Assembly: GCF_039696035.1 (NCBI RefSeq)
Contig: NZ_CP155567.1
Coordinates: 1,793,001-1,857,000, forward strand
DNA length: 64,000 nt
DNA from: Microbulbifer sp. SAOS-129_SWC
GTDB lineage: Bacteria > Pseudomonadota > Gammaproteobacteria > Pseudomonadales > Cellvibrionaceae
Direction: 5' to 3'
Shown: one piece after another, positions 36,254 to 44,458 of the stretch
How the letters are laid out: each line of letters opens with the position of its first letter
How positions within the stretch are numbered: position 1 is the stretch's first letter
Made by a program: the position numbers and the translations under genes
The notes under the pieces: model-generated
What the model was told of the DNA's origin: nothing
The model's input: the letters and a program-made list of their open reading frames with translations, nothing else
Database searches by the model: none

Positions 36254-37855
36254 TTATGCGCTGGCCGCCAGCGCTTCGGGTGCAGTCGTCTCCTGTTCCG
36301 CACCGTCGCTGACGGACGAACGTATCAGGTAGTCAAAAGCTCCCAGCGCCGCAGTCGCACCCGCCCCCATAGAGATCACAATCTGCTTATAGGGCACAGT
36401 AGTCGCATCGCCGGCCGCATAGACCCCTTCCATCGAGGTGGCGCCGCGGCTGTCGATGGCGATTTCACCCATGCGGTTCAGCTCCAGCTCGCTGTCTTGC
36501 AGGAACTCGGTGTTGGGCACCAGGCCGATCTGTACGAACACGCCGGCCAGTTCCAGCTTTTTGCTGTCGCCGCTCGCGCGGTCCGTGTAGGTGAGGCCGT
36601 TCACCTTGTTGCCGTCGCCGACGATTTCGGTGGTCTGCGCATTGGTGATGATGGTGATGTTGTCCATCGAGCGCGCCTTGCGCACCAGTACGTCGTCGGC
36701 GCGCAGGGTGTCGGCGAATTCCAGTACGGTGACGTGCTTGACGATACCCGCCAGGTCGATGGCGGCTTCGATGCCGGAGTTGCCGCCGCCGATTACTGCC
36801 ACGTGCTTGCCCTTGAAGAAGGGACCGTCGCAGTGCGGGCAGTAGGCCACGCCGCGGGTTTTGTACTCGGCTTCGCCGGGTACGCCCAGTTCGCGCCAGC
36901 GCGCGCCGGTGGCGAGGATCACGGCGCGGCTTGCGAGCGTCGCACCGCTCTGCAGTTCCAGCTCCAGCAGGCCGTTGCGCTTCAGGCTGGCGGCGCGCTG
37001 CTCGGTAATGATGTCCACACCGTATTCCTTCACGTGCTGCTCCAGGCTGGCGGCGAGTTTCGGGCCCTCGGTGTAGGGCACGGAGATGAAGTTCTCGATG
37101 CCGACGGTATCCATCACCTGGCCGCCGAAATGCTCTGCTACTAATCCTGTGCGGATGCCCTTGCGCGCGGCGTAGATGGCCGCGGCGGCACCGGCGGGGC
37201 CACCGCCGACCACGAGTACATCGTAGGGTTCTTTCTCGCTCAGTTCGGCGGCCTTGCGCTCGGCAGCGCCGGTATCCAGTTTGCCGACAATCTCTTCCAG
37301 GCTCATGCGGCCCTGGCCGAAGTGTTCGCCGTTCAGGTACACGGCGGGTACGGCCATCACGTTGCGCTGTTCCACTTCTTCCTGGAACAGGGCGCCGTCG
37401 ATCATCTCGTGGGTGATGTTCGGATTCAGGGTCGCCATCAGGTTCAGTGCCTGCACCACGTCCGGGCAGTTCTGGCACGACAGCGAAATATAGGTTTCAA
37501 AGTGGAACTCGCCTTTGAGGTTGCGCACCTGGTCGAGCAGTTGCGGGTCGGCCTTGGAGGGGTGGCCGCCGGCCTGCAGCAGGGCGAGTACCAGGGAGGT
37601 GAATTCGTGGCCGAGCGGAATACCGGCGAAGCTGACCCGCGGCGCGTCACCCTGGCGGGCGATGGCCATGCTGGGCGTGCGCTTGCCGCTGCCGCTGTGG
37701 GTTTCAATCTTGCTGGAGAGGCTGGCGATTTCATCGGCCAGGTTTTCCAGTTCGGAAGATTTAGGGCTATTGTCTCCGGACACACGAATCTCGATCGGTT
37801 CGACGATATTCTGCAAATAAGTGTCCAGCTGCTGTTTCAGGTTTGCGTCCAACAT
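36254..37855 (-). CDS. ahpF: Alkyl hydroperoxide reductase subunit F
   Basis: 533 residues from the ATG at 37855 ([14 protein letters not shown]), preceded by AGGAC. The N-terminal tandem thioredoxin-like domain has SCQNCPDVV. The thioredoxin-reductase-like part has the FAD motif [15 protein letters not shown], the active site [10 protein letters not shown] and the NAD(P) motif [18 protein letters not shown], with the C-terminal FAD loop [16 protein letters not shown]. It passes electrons from NADH to AhpC. The ahpC gene is upstream on the same strand, with a palindrome and a REP-like repeat between them. A longer ORF start at 37993 reads through that repeat and is not used. Confidence 0.96.
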   Translation of the reverse strand: MLDANLKQQLDTYLQNIVEPIEIRVSGDNSPKSSELENLADEIASLSSKIETHSGSGKRTPSMAIARQGDAPRVSFAGIPLGHEFTSLVLALLQAGGHPSKADPQLLDQVRNLKGEFHFETYISLSCQNCPDVVQALNLMATLNPNITHEMIDGALFQEEVEQRNVMAVPAVYLNGEHFGQGRMSLEEIVGKLDTGAAERKAAELSEKEPYDVLVVGGGPAGAAAAIYAARKGIRTGLVAEHFGGQVMDTVGIENFISVPYTEGPKLAASLEQHVKEYGVDIITEQRAASLKRNGLLELELQSGATLASRAVILATGARWRELGVPGEAEYKTRGVAYCPHCDGPFFKGKHVAVIGGGNSGIEAAIDLAGIVKHVTVLEFADTLRADDVLVRKARSMDNITIITNAQTTEIVGDGNKVNGLTYTDRASGDSKKLELAGVFVQIGLVPNTEFLQDSELELNRMGEIAIDSRGATSMEGVYAAGDATTVPYKQIVISMGAGATAALGAFDYLIRSSVSDGAEQETTAPEALAASA

Positions 37856-37926
37856 CGGTGTGTCCTGTTTGTGTTGTTTCTCGTTGTCTTCAGTCGGGTA
37901 TGCGCCGGGATGACGGGGGAGCTGGG

Positions 37927-37972
37927 GGCGGGCCTTTGGCCCGCGCGGGCGAACACAAGGTTCGCCCCTACA
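37927..37972 (+). repeat. REP-like repeat between ahpC and ahpF
   Basis: A GC-rich element reading GGCCCGCGCGGGCGAACAC then AAGGTTCGCCCCTACA. An almost identical inverted copy is at 63556-63600, and a shorter relative at 63447-63475. Confidence 0.85.
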
Positions 37973-37985
37973 AAGTGGTCTCTGC

Positions 37986-38018
37986 GTCTTCATCCCGGAT
38001 CAAGTCCGGGATGAAGAC
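37986..38018. terminator. Perfect 14-bp palindrome downstream of ahpC
   Basis: GTCTTCATCCCGGA (37986-37999), loop TCAAG, TCCGGGATGAAGAC (38005-38018). It lies 12 bp after the ahpC stop. It may reduce read-through into ahpF, giving excess AhpC. There is no T run, so it could instead protect the mRNA 3' end. Confidence 0.6.
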
Positions 38019-38030
38019 ATCGGCAGGGGT

Positions 38031-38597
38031 TTAGATCTTGCCGACCAGGTCCAGGGACGGCGCCAGGGTTTCTTCGCCTTCTTTCCACTTGGCCGGGCAC
38101 ACTTCACCCGGGTGGGCGGCGATGTACTGGGCGGCCTTGATCTTGCGCAGCAGTTCGCTGGCGTCGCGGCCGATGCCGCCGGCAGTAATCTCGACGATCT
38201 GGATCTTGCCTTGCGGGTCGATCACGAAGGTGCCGCGGTCGGCGATGCCTTCTTCCTCGATCATCACGCCGAAGTTGCGGGTGATGGTACCGGTGGGGTC
38301 GCCGATCATCGGGTACTGGATCTTGCCGATGGTGTCGGAGGTGTCGTGCCACGCCTTGTGGGTGAAGTGGGTGTCGGTGGACACGGAGTAGATCTCAACG
38401 CCCAGTTTCTTGAACTCTTCGTAGTTGTCGGCCAGGTCGCCGAGCTCGGTGGGGCACACGAAGGTGAAGTCGGCCGGGTAGAAGAAGAACACCGCCCACT
38501 TGCCTTTCACGTCGGCGTCGGAGATGTCGAAGAAGTCGCCAGACTGGTAGGCCTTGGCGTTGAAAGGCTTGAGTTCGGATTCGATGTAGCGAGACAT
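38031..38597 (-). CDS. ahpC: Alkyl hydroperoxide reductase subunit C (2-Cys peroxiredoxin)
   Basis: 188 residues from the ATG at 38597 ([17 protein letters not shown]). The peroxidatic cysteine is in [12 protein letters not shown] and the resolving cysteine in [11 protein letters not shown]. It reduces hydrogen peroxide and organic peroxides and is recharged by AhpF, encoded downstream. Length and motifs are those of the typical AhpC1 group. The upstream region carries ATAG/CTAT half sites that could bind OxyR. Confidence 0.97.
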   Translation of the reverse strand: MSRYIESELKPFNAKAYQSGDFFDISDADVKGKWAVFFFYPADFTFVCPTELGDLADNYEEFKKLGVEIYSVSTDTHFTHKAWHDTSDTIGKIQYPMIGDPTGTITRNFGVMIEEEGIADRGTFVIDPQGKIQIVEITAGGIGRDASELLRKIKAAQYIAAHPGEVCPAKWKEGEETLAPSLDLVGKI

Positions 38598-38664
38598 AGT
38601 CTGCTCCTTGTTGAGTGCGTTGGGTATCAAGTTGTTTGGAACGGGGGTAATACTATGGGTAGGT

Positions 38665-38687
38665 ATAGATTGATAAAAATAATCTAT
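38665..38687 (-). promoter_or_regulatory. ATAGATT/AATCTAT dyad upstream of ahpC
   Basis: ATAGATT (38665-38671), 9-bp spacer, AATCTAT (38681-38687), about 70 bp before the ahpC start in AT-rich DNA. Half sites match those of OxyR, but the spacing is not the canonical four-element pattern, so the assignment is weak. Confidence 0.35.
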
Positions 38688-38894
38688 TTAAATGATGCTG
38701 ATAGCCTGAGTTGATTGAGTGAAATCTATCCATAGCTTTTCCTTTCAGGCGCATGCGGCGGAATGCCCGCTGTTACGTTGCGCGGGTGCGCTGCATTGCC
38801 GATACTGCCGGGAATGTGACCGGCCCGGATAATGAGTCAGCGGCCGCGATGATCGCGCCGGGATCTGTCCGGGCGCAGCGGAGGCGGCGATAGC

Positions 38895-40220
38895 ATGCGA
38901 TTGATCCGGTTATTGAAATACGACCTGGCGCGGGAAGCGGCAGAGTGGGTGGACGAGGGCCTGATCGGCGAGCCCGAGGCGGAGCGCATCTGCCGCCGCT
39001 ACGGGGTGGATTACCACCAGGCGCAGCGGCACTCGTTCGGCTATAGCGTGCTGACCGGGCTCGGCTACCTGTTTATCGGCCTGGCGCTGATCACGCTGCT
39101 GGGCGCCAACTGGGACTCGATTCCGCGCGGCCTGCGCATGGGCGGGCTGATTGCGCTGACCGCCGCTACCCAGTGGCTGGGCCTGCGCCACTACTGCGGC
39201 GGTGACCGCAGTGGCGGGGTGGGCCTGTTCCTGCTCGGCAACCTGTTCTTCGGTGCCTCGATCATCCTGATCGCGCAGATCTACCACCTCGGCGAGCATA
39301 TGCCGGACGGCATCTTCTGGTGGGCGCTGGGCTGCGTGCCGTTTGCGCTGCTCACACGCAATCCGTGGCTGGCGCTGCAGGCGCACCTGCTGGCACTGCT
39401 GTGGTTCTTCCTGCAGCTGGCCTACGGTTTCTATCCGGCGCTGTTTCCGCTGTTTATCGCCGCCTCGGTGTATGTGCTGTGGCGCGGGCCGCCCAGTGCC
39501 ACACTGCTGCTGGTGGTGCTGGCGAGTATCGGTTTCTGGGTGGAGTACAGCCTCGCTGCCTTCTGGCGCGAGACCAAAGCCTTCTTCCTGTTCGACCTGC
39601 GCGCCGAGAGCTTCGCGGTGGCCGCCGGGCTGTTTATCGTGCTGGCGTTTTTCGCCCGCTGGCTGAACGGCCACGCCGCTTCCCGGGCGCGGGACTATGC
39701 GGCGCTGATCGGTGTCTGGTGCCTGCGCTTTACGCTGGTGCTGCTGCTGGTGATGAGCTTTGCGCAGCCGTGGCAGGCGCTGCTGCAGGCCGACTGGACG
39801 CACCTGTGGTCGATGGGGCTGGTGCTGGCCGCGCTGGCTGCCGTAACCCTGGTGCTGGCGCGGCGCAGCGGCGCGGTGCCGGCGGTGCCGGCGGCGCTGG
39901 CCCTGCTGGCGGCGCTGTGGCTGCCGCTGCTGGCGGTGCTGGTGTCGCGCAACCCGGAGCACGCGGTGGTGTTCCAGGTGCTGGCCAACCTGGCCCTGGT
40001 GGGCAGCGGTATCTGGCTGATCCTGCGCGGCATCAACAGCGGCACCTCGCAGTACTTCTTTGTCGGCGTGGCGGCGGTGCTGCTGTGTGCGCTGTTGCGC
40101 TATTTTGACCTGATCGGCGACTACGTTGGCGGCGCCGTGCTGTTTGCGGTATTCGCGGTACTGCTGCTGGGGGCGGCGCGCTTCTGGAAACGGCACCAGC
40201 GCGAGGAGGGCGGCCAATGA
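38895..40220 (+). CDS. DUF2157 membrane protein
   Basis: 441 residues. A short cytoplasmic head (REAAEWVDEGLIGEPEAERICRRYG) is the DUF2157 domain, followed by about 12 predicted helices. The function is unknown. It overlaps the next gene by 4 bp (ATGA), and that gene overlaps the third in the same way, so the three are translationally coupled. GGAGG precedes the ATG. Confidence 0.85.
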   Translation: MRLIRLLKYDLAREAAEWVDEGLIGEPEAERICRRYGVDYHQAQRHSFGYSVLTGLGYLFIGLALITLLGANWDSIPRGLRMGGLIALTAATQWLGLRHYCGGDRSGGVGLFLLGNLFFGASIILIAQIYHLGEHMPDGIFWWALGCVPFALLTRNPWLALQAHLLALLWFFLQLAYGFYPALFPLFIAASVYVLWRGPPSATLLLVVLASIGFWVEYSLAAFWRETKAFFLFDLRAESFAVAAGLFIVLAFFARWLNGHAASRARDYAALIGVWCLRFTLVLLLVMSFAQPWQALLQADWTHLWSMGLVLAALAAVTLVLARRSGAVPAVPAALALLAALWLPLLAVLVSRNPEHAVVFQVLANLALVGSGIWLILRGINSGTSQYFFVGVAAVLLCALLRYFDLIGDYVGGAVLFAVFAVLLLGAARFWKRHQREEGGQ

Positions 40221-40792
40221 TGCGGCGCGAGCACGGGGCGCAAATTCGCTGGCTGCCGGCGGGGCTGGTGGCGGCAATCACACTACAGTTGCTGGTGATG
40301 GCGGGCATCTACCTGCGCGCGCAGGTGCCGCTGTGGACCGGTACCGAGATCCGCCTGAAAACCGTGCCGGTGGACCCGCGTTCGCTGCTGCGCGGCAATT
40401 ACGCGCGGCTGCAATACGCGTTTTCCGAACTGGATGCGAGCCGCTTTCCCGAACGCGCGCAGTTGCGCGATGGCGAGGTGGTATACGTGTCGCTGAAGCC
40501 GGCTGCCGGTGGCCTCTACCAGTTTGCCGGCGCCAGCCTGGTGAAACCGCAGCAGGGCCCGTTTTTGCGCGGGCGCGTTACCGACAACTGGCTGCGTGGC
40601 AGTGGCGATGTCTATCACGTGCGCTACGGTATCGAGGCATATTTTGCCCCGCGCGCCCGGGCGCAGCAGCTGGAGCAGGAGCTGCGCGAGGGCGGTGTGG
40701 CGGTGGTGAAGGTGTCCGCCGGCGGCCACGCACGGCTGAAGGCGGTGTTGCCGCTGAACCCGCGAGGGAATGAAAAAGGAGCCGCGCAATGA
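40217..40792 (+). CDS. GDYXXLXY-domain protein
   Basis: 191 residues with one N-terminal membrane helix (LVAAITLQLLVMAGIYL) and a periplasmic domain. The family motif appears as RGNYARLQY in PVDPRSLLRGNYARLQYAF, with Asn in place of the usual Asp. This family is nearly always encoded beside DUF2157 proteins, as here, and is presumed to be its partner. Confidence 0.85.
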   Translation: MMRREHGAQIRWLPAGLVAAITLQLLVMAGIYLRAQVPLWTGTEIRLKTVPVDPRSLLRGNYARLQYAFSELDASRFPERAQLRDGEVVYVSLKPAAGGLYQFAGASLVKPQQGPFLRGRVTDNWLRGSGDVYHVRYGIEAYFAPRARAQQLEQELREGGVAVVKVSAGGHARLKAVLPLNPRGNEKGAAQ

Positions 40793-41379
40793 CTTCTCCC
40801 GATCCGAACATGCCCGCGGTATTTCCGCTGGTGATCGGCATCGAGCTGGTGGTGCTGTTGCTGGCGCTGGTGGGAATACACTATGCACACATACCGGTTA
40901 CGCTGCTCGGTCGCGGCGGCTGGGCCGCGCTCGCGCTGGGTGCTGCCGGGGCTGCGCTGACCTTTGCCGTGGCCGTGTGGCTGACCCGTTCCGACAGCGC
41001 CGCCGGCGCCGCCCTGCGGCACCACAGCGCAGGGCTGCGGGCGCTGTTTGGTCGCTTTTCCTGGCCGCAGATCGTGCTGGCGGCGGCCGCCGCGGGGATC
41101 TGTGAGGAGCTGTTGTTCCGCGCTTTCCTGCAGCCGTGGCTGGCGACGTTTGTCCATGCCGCGCTGGGCATTGTCATCGCTTCCATACTGTTTGCGCTGC
41201 TCCACGCGGCGTCGGCCACCTACTTTACCGCGACCCTGATCATCGGCCTGTTGTTCGGGGTGGTGTACTGGTGGAGCGGCAGCCTGTTGCTGGTGGCCAG
41301 TTGGCACGGGCTCTACGATCTGCTGGCCATCGCCACCCTGGTCAAGCGCCCGCAGTGGCTGGGGCTGGCGGGGGATTAG
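40789..41379 (+). CDS. CPBP-family intramembrane metalloprotease
   Basis: 196 residues with about six helices. The CPBP (ABI, Rce1-like) motifs are EELLFRAFLQPWL (EExxxR) and FALLHA, with a third in LVASWHGLYDLLA (WHxxxD-type). It is expected to cut or bind membrane proteins. It is the third gene of the DUF2157 operon and overlaps the convergent exoD-like gene by 4 bp at its end. Confidence 0.88.
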   Translation: MTSPDPNMPAVFPLVIGIELVVLLLALVGIHYAHIPVTLLGRGGWAALALGAAGAALTFAVAVWLTRSDSAAGAALRHHSAGLRALFGRFSWPQIVLAAAAAGICEELLFRAFLQPWLATFVHAALGIVIASILFALLHAASATYFTATLIIGLLFGVVYWWSGSLLLVASWHGLYDLLAIATLVKRPQWLGLAGD

Positions 41380-41963
41380 CTGAACAGGCTGAAGACAATC
41401 GTCGCCACGGCCAGCCCGGTGAAGGCAAAGGCGAAGATCGCCAGCAGGCCGTCGTGGGCTACCAGCGCCAGACCGAAGGCGGTCAGCGCGATACCGGCGA
41501 TGGTGGCCGAGAAGGGCACCACTTCCATCAGCGGCAGCGCCAGCGCGATCGCCGTGCAGATCACCGCAACCAGCACCGCCCCGGCGCGCCGCACCAGGAA
41601 CTGCAGCCGCGGCTGCAGGCAGCGGTCGGCGAATTGTGCCGGCTTGTGCAGGTAGCCGAGCGCCCGCTGAAATTTGCGTTTCGACAGCGAGCGGCGCAGT
41701 AACCACTGCGGCAGCCAGAAAGTCCGCCGCCCCGCCAGCAGCTGCAAGGTGGTCAGCAGTACCAGCAGCCCCATCAATGTGGGTACGCCGGGAATACCGC
41801 TCAGCGGCGAAAACAGGATGACACCGGCCAGCAGCAGCAGCGGCGAGAACGAACGCCGCCCGGACGCGCGCAGCACCAGGTCGAGTGACACCCGTTTGCG
41901 GTGGCGCGCGGTGTGGCTGATATGCTCCAGCAGTTGCTCCAGGCTGGGCTGTTCGTATGACAT
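41376..41963 (-). CDS. ExoD-family exopolysaccharide synthesis protein
   Basis: 195 residues from the ATG at 41963 (MSYEQPSLEQLLEHI). Four to five hydrophobic segments and GRRSFSPLLLLAGVILFSPLSGIPGVPT are typical of the ExoD family, needed for polysaccharide production and alkali tolerance in rhizobia. No other exopolysaccharide gene is adjacent, so its role here is open. Confidence 0.87.
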   Translation of the reverse strand: MSYEQPSLEQLLEHISHTARHRKRVSLDLVLRASGRRSFSPLLLLAGVILFSPLSGIPGVPTLMGLLVLLTTLQLLAGRRTFWLPQWLLRRSLSKRKFQRALGYLHKPAQFADRCLQPRLQFLVRRAGAVLVAVICTAIALALPLMEVVPFSATIAGIALTAFGLALVAHDGLLAIFAFAFTGLAVATIVFSLFS

Positions 41964-42114
41964 AGGTGTGGCGCTATTCCGTGGTAGGTGCGGGGTAGAT
42001 ACGAGGAAGTTGCGGGGCAGTTGCGGGCGGTCCTCTTTTCGTGCCGCTTGAATTGCGCCTATTCTCGCCCGTTTCGGGGCCATTCCCAACCCCGGCGGTC
42101 CGTTCCTGCCGGTG

Positions 42115-42783
42115 TCAGCCTTCGCTGTGAAACAGTTCGTCCAGCGTGAACGATTGCACCGCGGGTCCGTCTTGGGCGCTCACCGATACCATTTTGGCCG
42201 CTACCTGCGCGGCGGCAATCGGCCGGTAGCGGCGCAGGCCGGGCAGGGTACACAGCAGTGGCAGCAGCCAGCTGCCCAGCCATTCCGCCGGGCGCCATTG
42301 ATCCCGCTTACCGAGCAGCAGCGACGGGCGGAAAATACTGATGCGCGCAAACGGCAGCTGCAGGACCTGTTGCTCCAGTTCGCCTTTCATGCGCAGGTAG
42401 GCGCTGCGACTGTCGGGGTTGGCGCCGCTCGACGACACCAGCAGGTAGTGCGCGACACCCTGTTGCGCCGCCAGCCGGGCGGCCTGTAACTGGTAATCCA
42501 CATCCACCCGGCGCTGCGCGGCCAGCGATCCGGCCGCGCGCTTTGTCGTCCCGAGGCACGAGTACAGCAGGTCGCCGCGGAACAGCGCGGGGTCGCGTTC
42601 CAGCTCATCGAAATCGACCACATGGTTGCGCACCTTGTCCTGGTGCGGGTAGGGCGCCGCCGGTGCCAGCGGCCGGCGGGTGAGGGTGACTACCTCGTCG
42701 ATCCAGTCGGCAGCGGCCAGCTGTTGCGTGAGTGCGCGCCCCACCAGGCCGCTGGCGCCGATGACCAGCGCTCGTTTGCCCAT
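42115..42783 (-). CDS. NAD(P)-binding Rossmann-fold protein (HTATIP2/NmrA-like)
   Basis: 222 residues. The dinucleotide motif is VIGASGLVGRALTQQL, followed by VVTLTRRP and SSSGANPDSRSAYLRMKGELEQ with the family's Tyr-x-x-x-Lys. Related proteins are atypical short-chain dehydrogenases used as redox sensors or reductases. Its ATG overlaps the stop of the Nudix gene by 1 bp (TGATG), so translation is coupled. Confidence 0.85.
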   Translation of the reverse strand: MGKRALVIGASGLVGRALTQQLAAADWIDEVVTLTRRPLAPAAPYPHQDKVRNHVVDFDELERDPALFRGDLLYSCLGTTKRAAGSLAAQRRVDVDYQLQAARLAAQQGVAHYLLVSSSGANPDSRSAYLRMKGELEQQVLQLPFARISIFRPSLLLGKRDQWRPAEWLGSWLLPLLCTLPGLRRYRPIAAAQVAAKMVSVSAQDGPAVQSFTLDELFHSEG

Positions 42784-43352
42784 CAGTGCACCACCACGCG
42801 CTGGTGCGCCTTTTCGCCGGCCAGGTAGCGCTCAATGTAGGGCCTGTGGGGGTAGAGGATATCGGCGGGCGCGGGCAGGGCGTCTTTGTCGAAGAAGCGG
42901 AATTCGGCAATTTCGCCATCGCCGATCTTCAGCTTGTCGCCCTGCAGCTGGCCGCGCACGGCGATGTCGATGATCTGCGAGCTGGGGATCTTGTGCACTT
43001 CCAGCATTTCAATATTGGTGAGGCCCACGCCCAGCTCTTCGCGCAGTTCCCGGCGCACCGATTGCTCGAACGTCTCGTTCTTGTCCAGCCAGCCACCCGG
43101 CAGGCCCCACTTGTCCTGATAGGAATGTTTCACCAGCAGCAGCTGGTCGCCGCGCTCGACGAAATACACCATGCCCACCAGGAACTTGTCGCTGACGGCG
43201 TAGGAAATATCCCAGCGGACTTTGGGCGGCAGTACCCGGTAGAGGCTGTACTTCAGGCCGGGGAAATACACAAAGGCGGCCGCGAGCAGTAGTGCGAACA
43301 GCAACATCCACAGCAATAGCTTTTTGGCACTGGCGAACAAACTTCGGAACAT
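42783..43352 (-). CDS. Nudix hydrolase with N-terminal membrane anchor
   Basis: 189 residues. One membrane helix (KLLLWMLLFALLLAAAFVYF) is followed by the Nudix fold. The Nudix box reads GGWLDKNETFEQSVRRELREELGV (conserved G, REL, RE, EE, G pattern). It hydrolyses nucleoside-diphosphate-linked compounds near the membrane. Membrane anchoring is less usual for the family. It is the first gene of a two-gene operon. Confidence 0.87.
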   Translation of the reverse strand: MFRSLFASAKKLLLWMLLFALLLAAAFVYFPGLKYSLYRVLPPKVRWDISYAVSDKFLVGMVYFVERGDQLLLVKHSYQDKWGLPGGWLDKNETFEQSVRRELREELGVGLTNIEMLEVHKIPSSQIIDIAVRGQLQGDKLKIGDGEIAEFRFFDKDALPAPADILYPHRPYIERYLAGEKAHQRVVVH

Positions 43353-43614
43353 AAACGGCGCCTGCGAAATCGGGTACGGGAAATCGACGGTGTCAGCTGC
43401 GTATATACCGCGTTTGGCGGCAAAGTGCGAATGCTACTTGTGCGGCGCTTATAGGGCTCTGGGAGGGCTCCGGGCGCGGAGGGCGGTGTCAGGCGCGGCG
43501 GGAATTGATAGTCAATTGCAATCTGGATCAGTGAGAAAATTCATTTAAGCCCCGGGTGCGCCAGGGTTAGGCTGAGGCCTCGAATCAATCAGGGCCAGTC
43601 AACGGGAGCCAGGC

Positions 43615-43770
43615 ATGAAAACCATTCTCGATATTGTCGGCGGCAAGGTCGCCGGTCGCGTGCGGGCGCAGACTGCGCCGGCACAGTGCAATTATGCGGA
43701 TAACTATTACGGCGACCAAGTCTGCGTGCCGTGCCGCGCAGCCGCACCGGCGCGGACGGTAAAGCCGTAA
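43615..43770 (+). CDS. Small hypothetical protein, 51 residues
   Basis: Starts MKTILDIVGGKVAGRVRAQT, then a segment with three cysteines (AQCNYADNYYGDQVCVPCR). GGGAGCCAGG lies just before the ATG. It has no close neighbour on its strand; YceH converges on it. Not recognised; the start, ribosome-binding site and cysteine pattern make it plausible rather than proven. Confidence 0.45.
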   Translation: MKTILDIVGGKVAGRVRAQTAPAQCNYADNYYGDQVCVPCRAAAPARTVKP

Positions 43771-43779
43771 GTATTCGCG

Positions 43780-44451
43780 CTAGGGCTGGCGGGTGTCTGT
43801 GAGGCGCTGCAACTGCGCCTTCAGCTCGGTGTTCTCGGCCTCCAGCTGCGCCACGCGGGCCCGTAATTGCGCCAGTTCGGATTGGCCGGATTGGTCAGAG
43901 GCGGGCGCGGCAGTGTCTGGAGGTTGCTCTATTGCGGATTCCACATCGCCGCAGAACAGGTGGGTGTAGCGGGATTCGCGCCGGCCGGGCTCGCGCGGTA
44001 ACTGCGCGACCAGTGGCCCCAGCGGGTGTTGCATCAGCCCTTGCAGCGCCGCCTCCACCGGCTCGAGCGTTGCCAGGGGGTGCATGCGGCTCGCGCGGCT
44101 GCGCAGTTCCCCGGGTGTCTGCGGCCCGCGCAGGAACAGCTCGCACAGCACCGCCAGCTGCGCGGGCGTGACCTGCAGCTGGCTGAATTCGGTATTGCAG
44201 AAGCGGTGGCGGTAGCGCTCCACCCGCCCGAATTCGTTGTCGATCACCACCACGTCGCTGTTGCTCAACTGCCGCGCCAGGTCGGCCACCGCGTGCTCCG
44301 ACAGGTTCAGCACCGGGTTGCGGTTGCTCTTCTGGTTGCAGCCGGCCACCAGGCTGTTGAGGGTGAGCGGGTAGTGGTCGGGCGTGGTGATGGATTTCTC
44401 GATCAGTACGCCGAGTACACGGATTTCGTGCGGGCTGTAGTCCTGCTTCAC
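43780..44451 (-). CDS. yceH: YceH family protein (DUF480)
   Basis: 223 residues. Two winged-helix units; the start YSPHEIRVLGVLIEKSITTPDHYPLTLNSLVAGCNQKSNRNP is the family signature. A C-terminal coiled coil (ELAQLRARVAQLEAENTELKAQL) is typical. The function is uncertain; YceH has been linked to cell-surface and virulence traits. It begins 7 bp after the stop of the molybdenum hydroxylase gene on the same strand. Confidence 0.92.
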   Translation of the reverse strand: MKQDYSPHEIRVLGVLIEKSITTPDHYPLTLNSLVAGCNQKSNRNPVLNLSEHAVADLARQLSNSDVVVIDNEFGRVERYRHRFCNTEFSQLQVTPAQLAVLCELFLRGPQTPGELRSRASRMHPLATLEPVEAALQGLMQHPLGPLVAQLPREPGRRESRYTHLFCGDVESAIEQPPDTAAPASDQSGQSELAQLRARVAQLEAENTELKAQLQRLTDTRQP

Positions 44452-44458
44452 CGCAACC

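Noticed and set aside
38910..40277. 455-residue minus-strand frame opposite the DUF2157 gene
   Set aside because: Very Gln/Arg-rich composition typical of a shadow frame.
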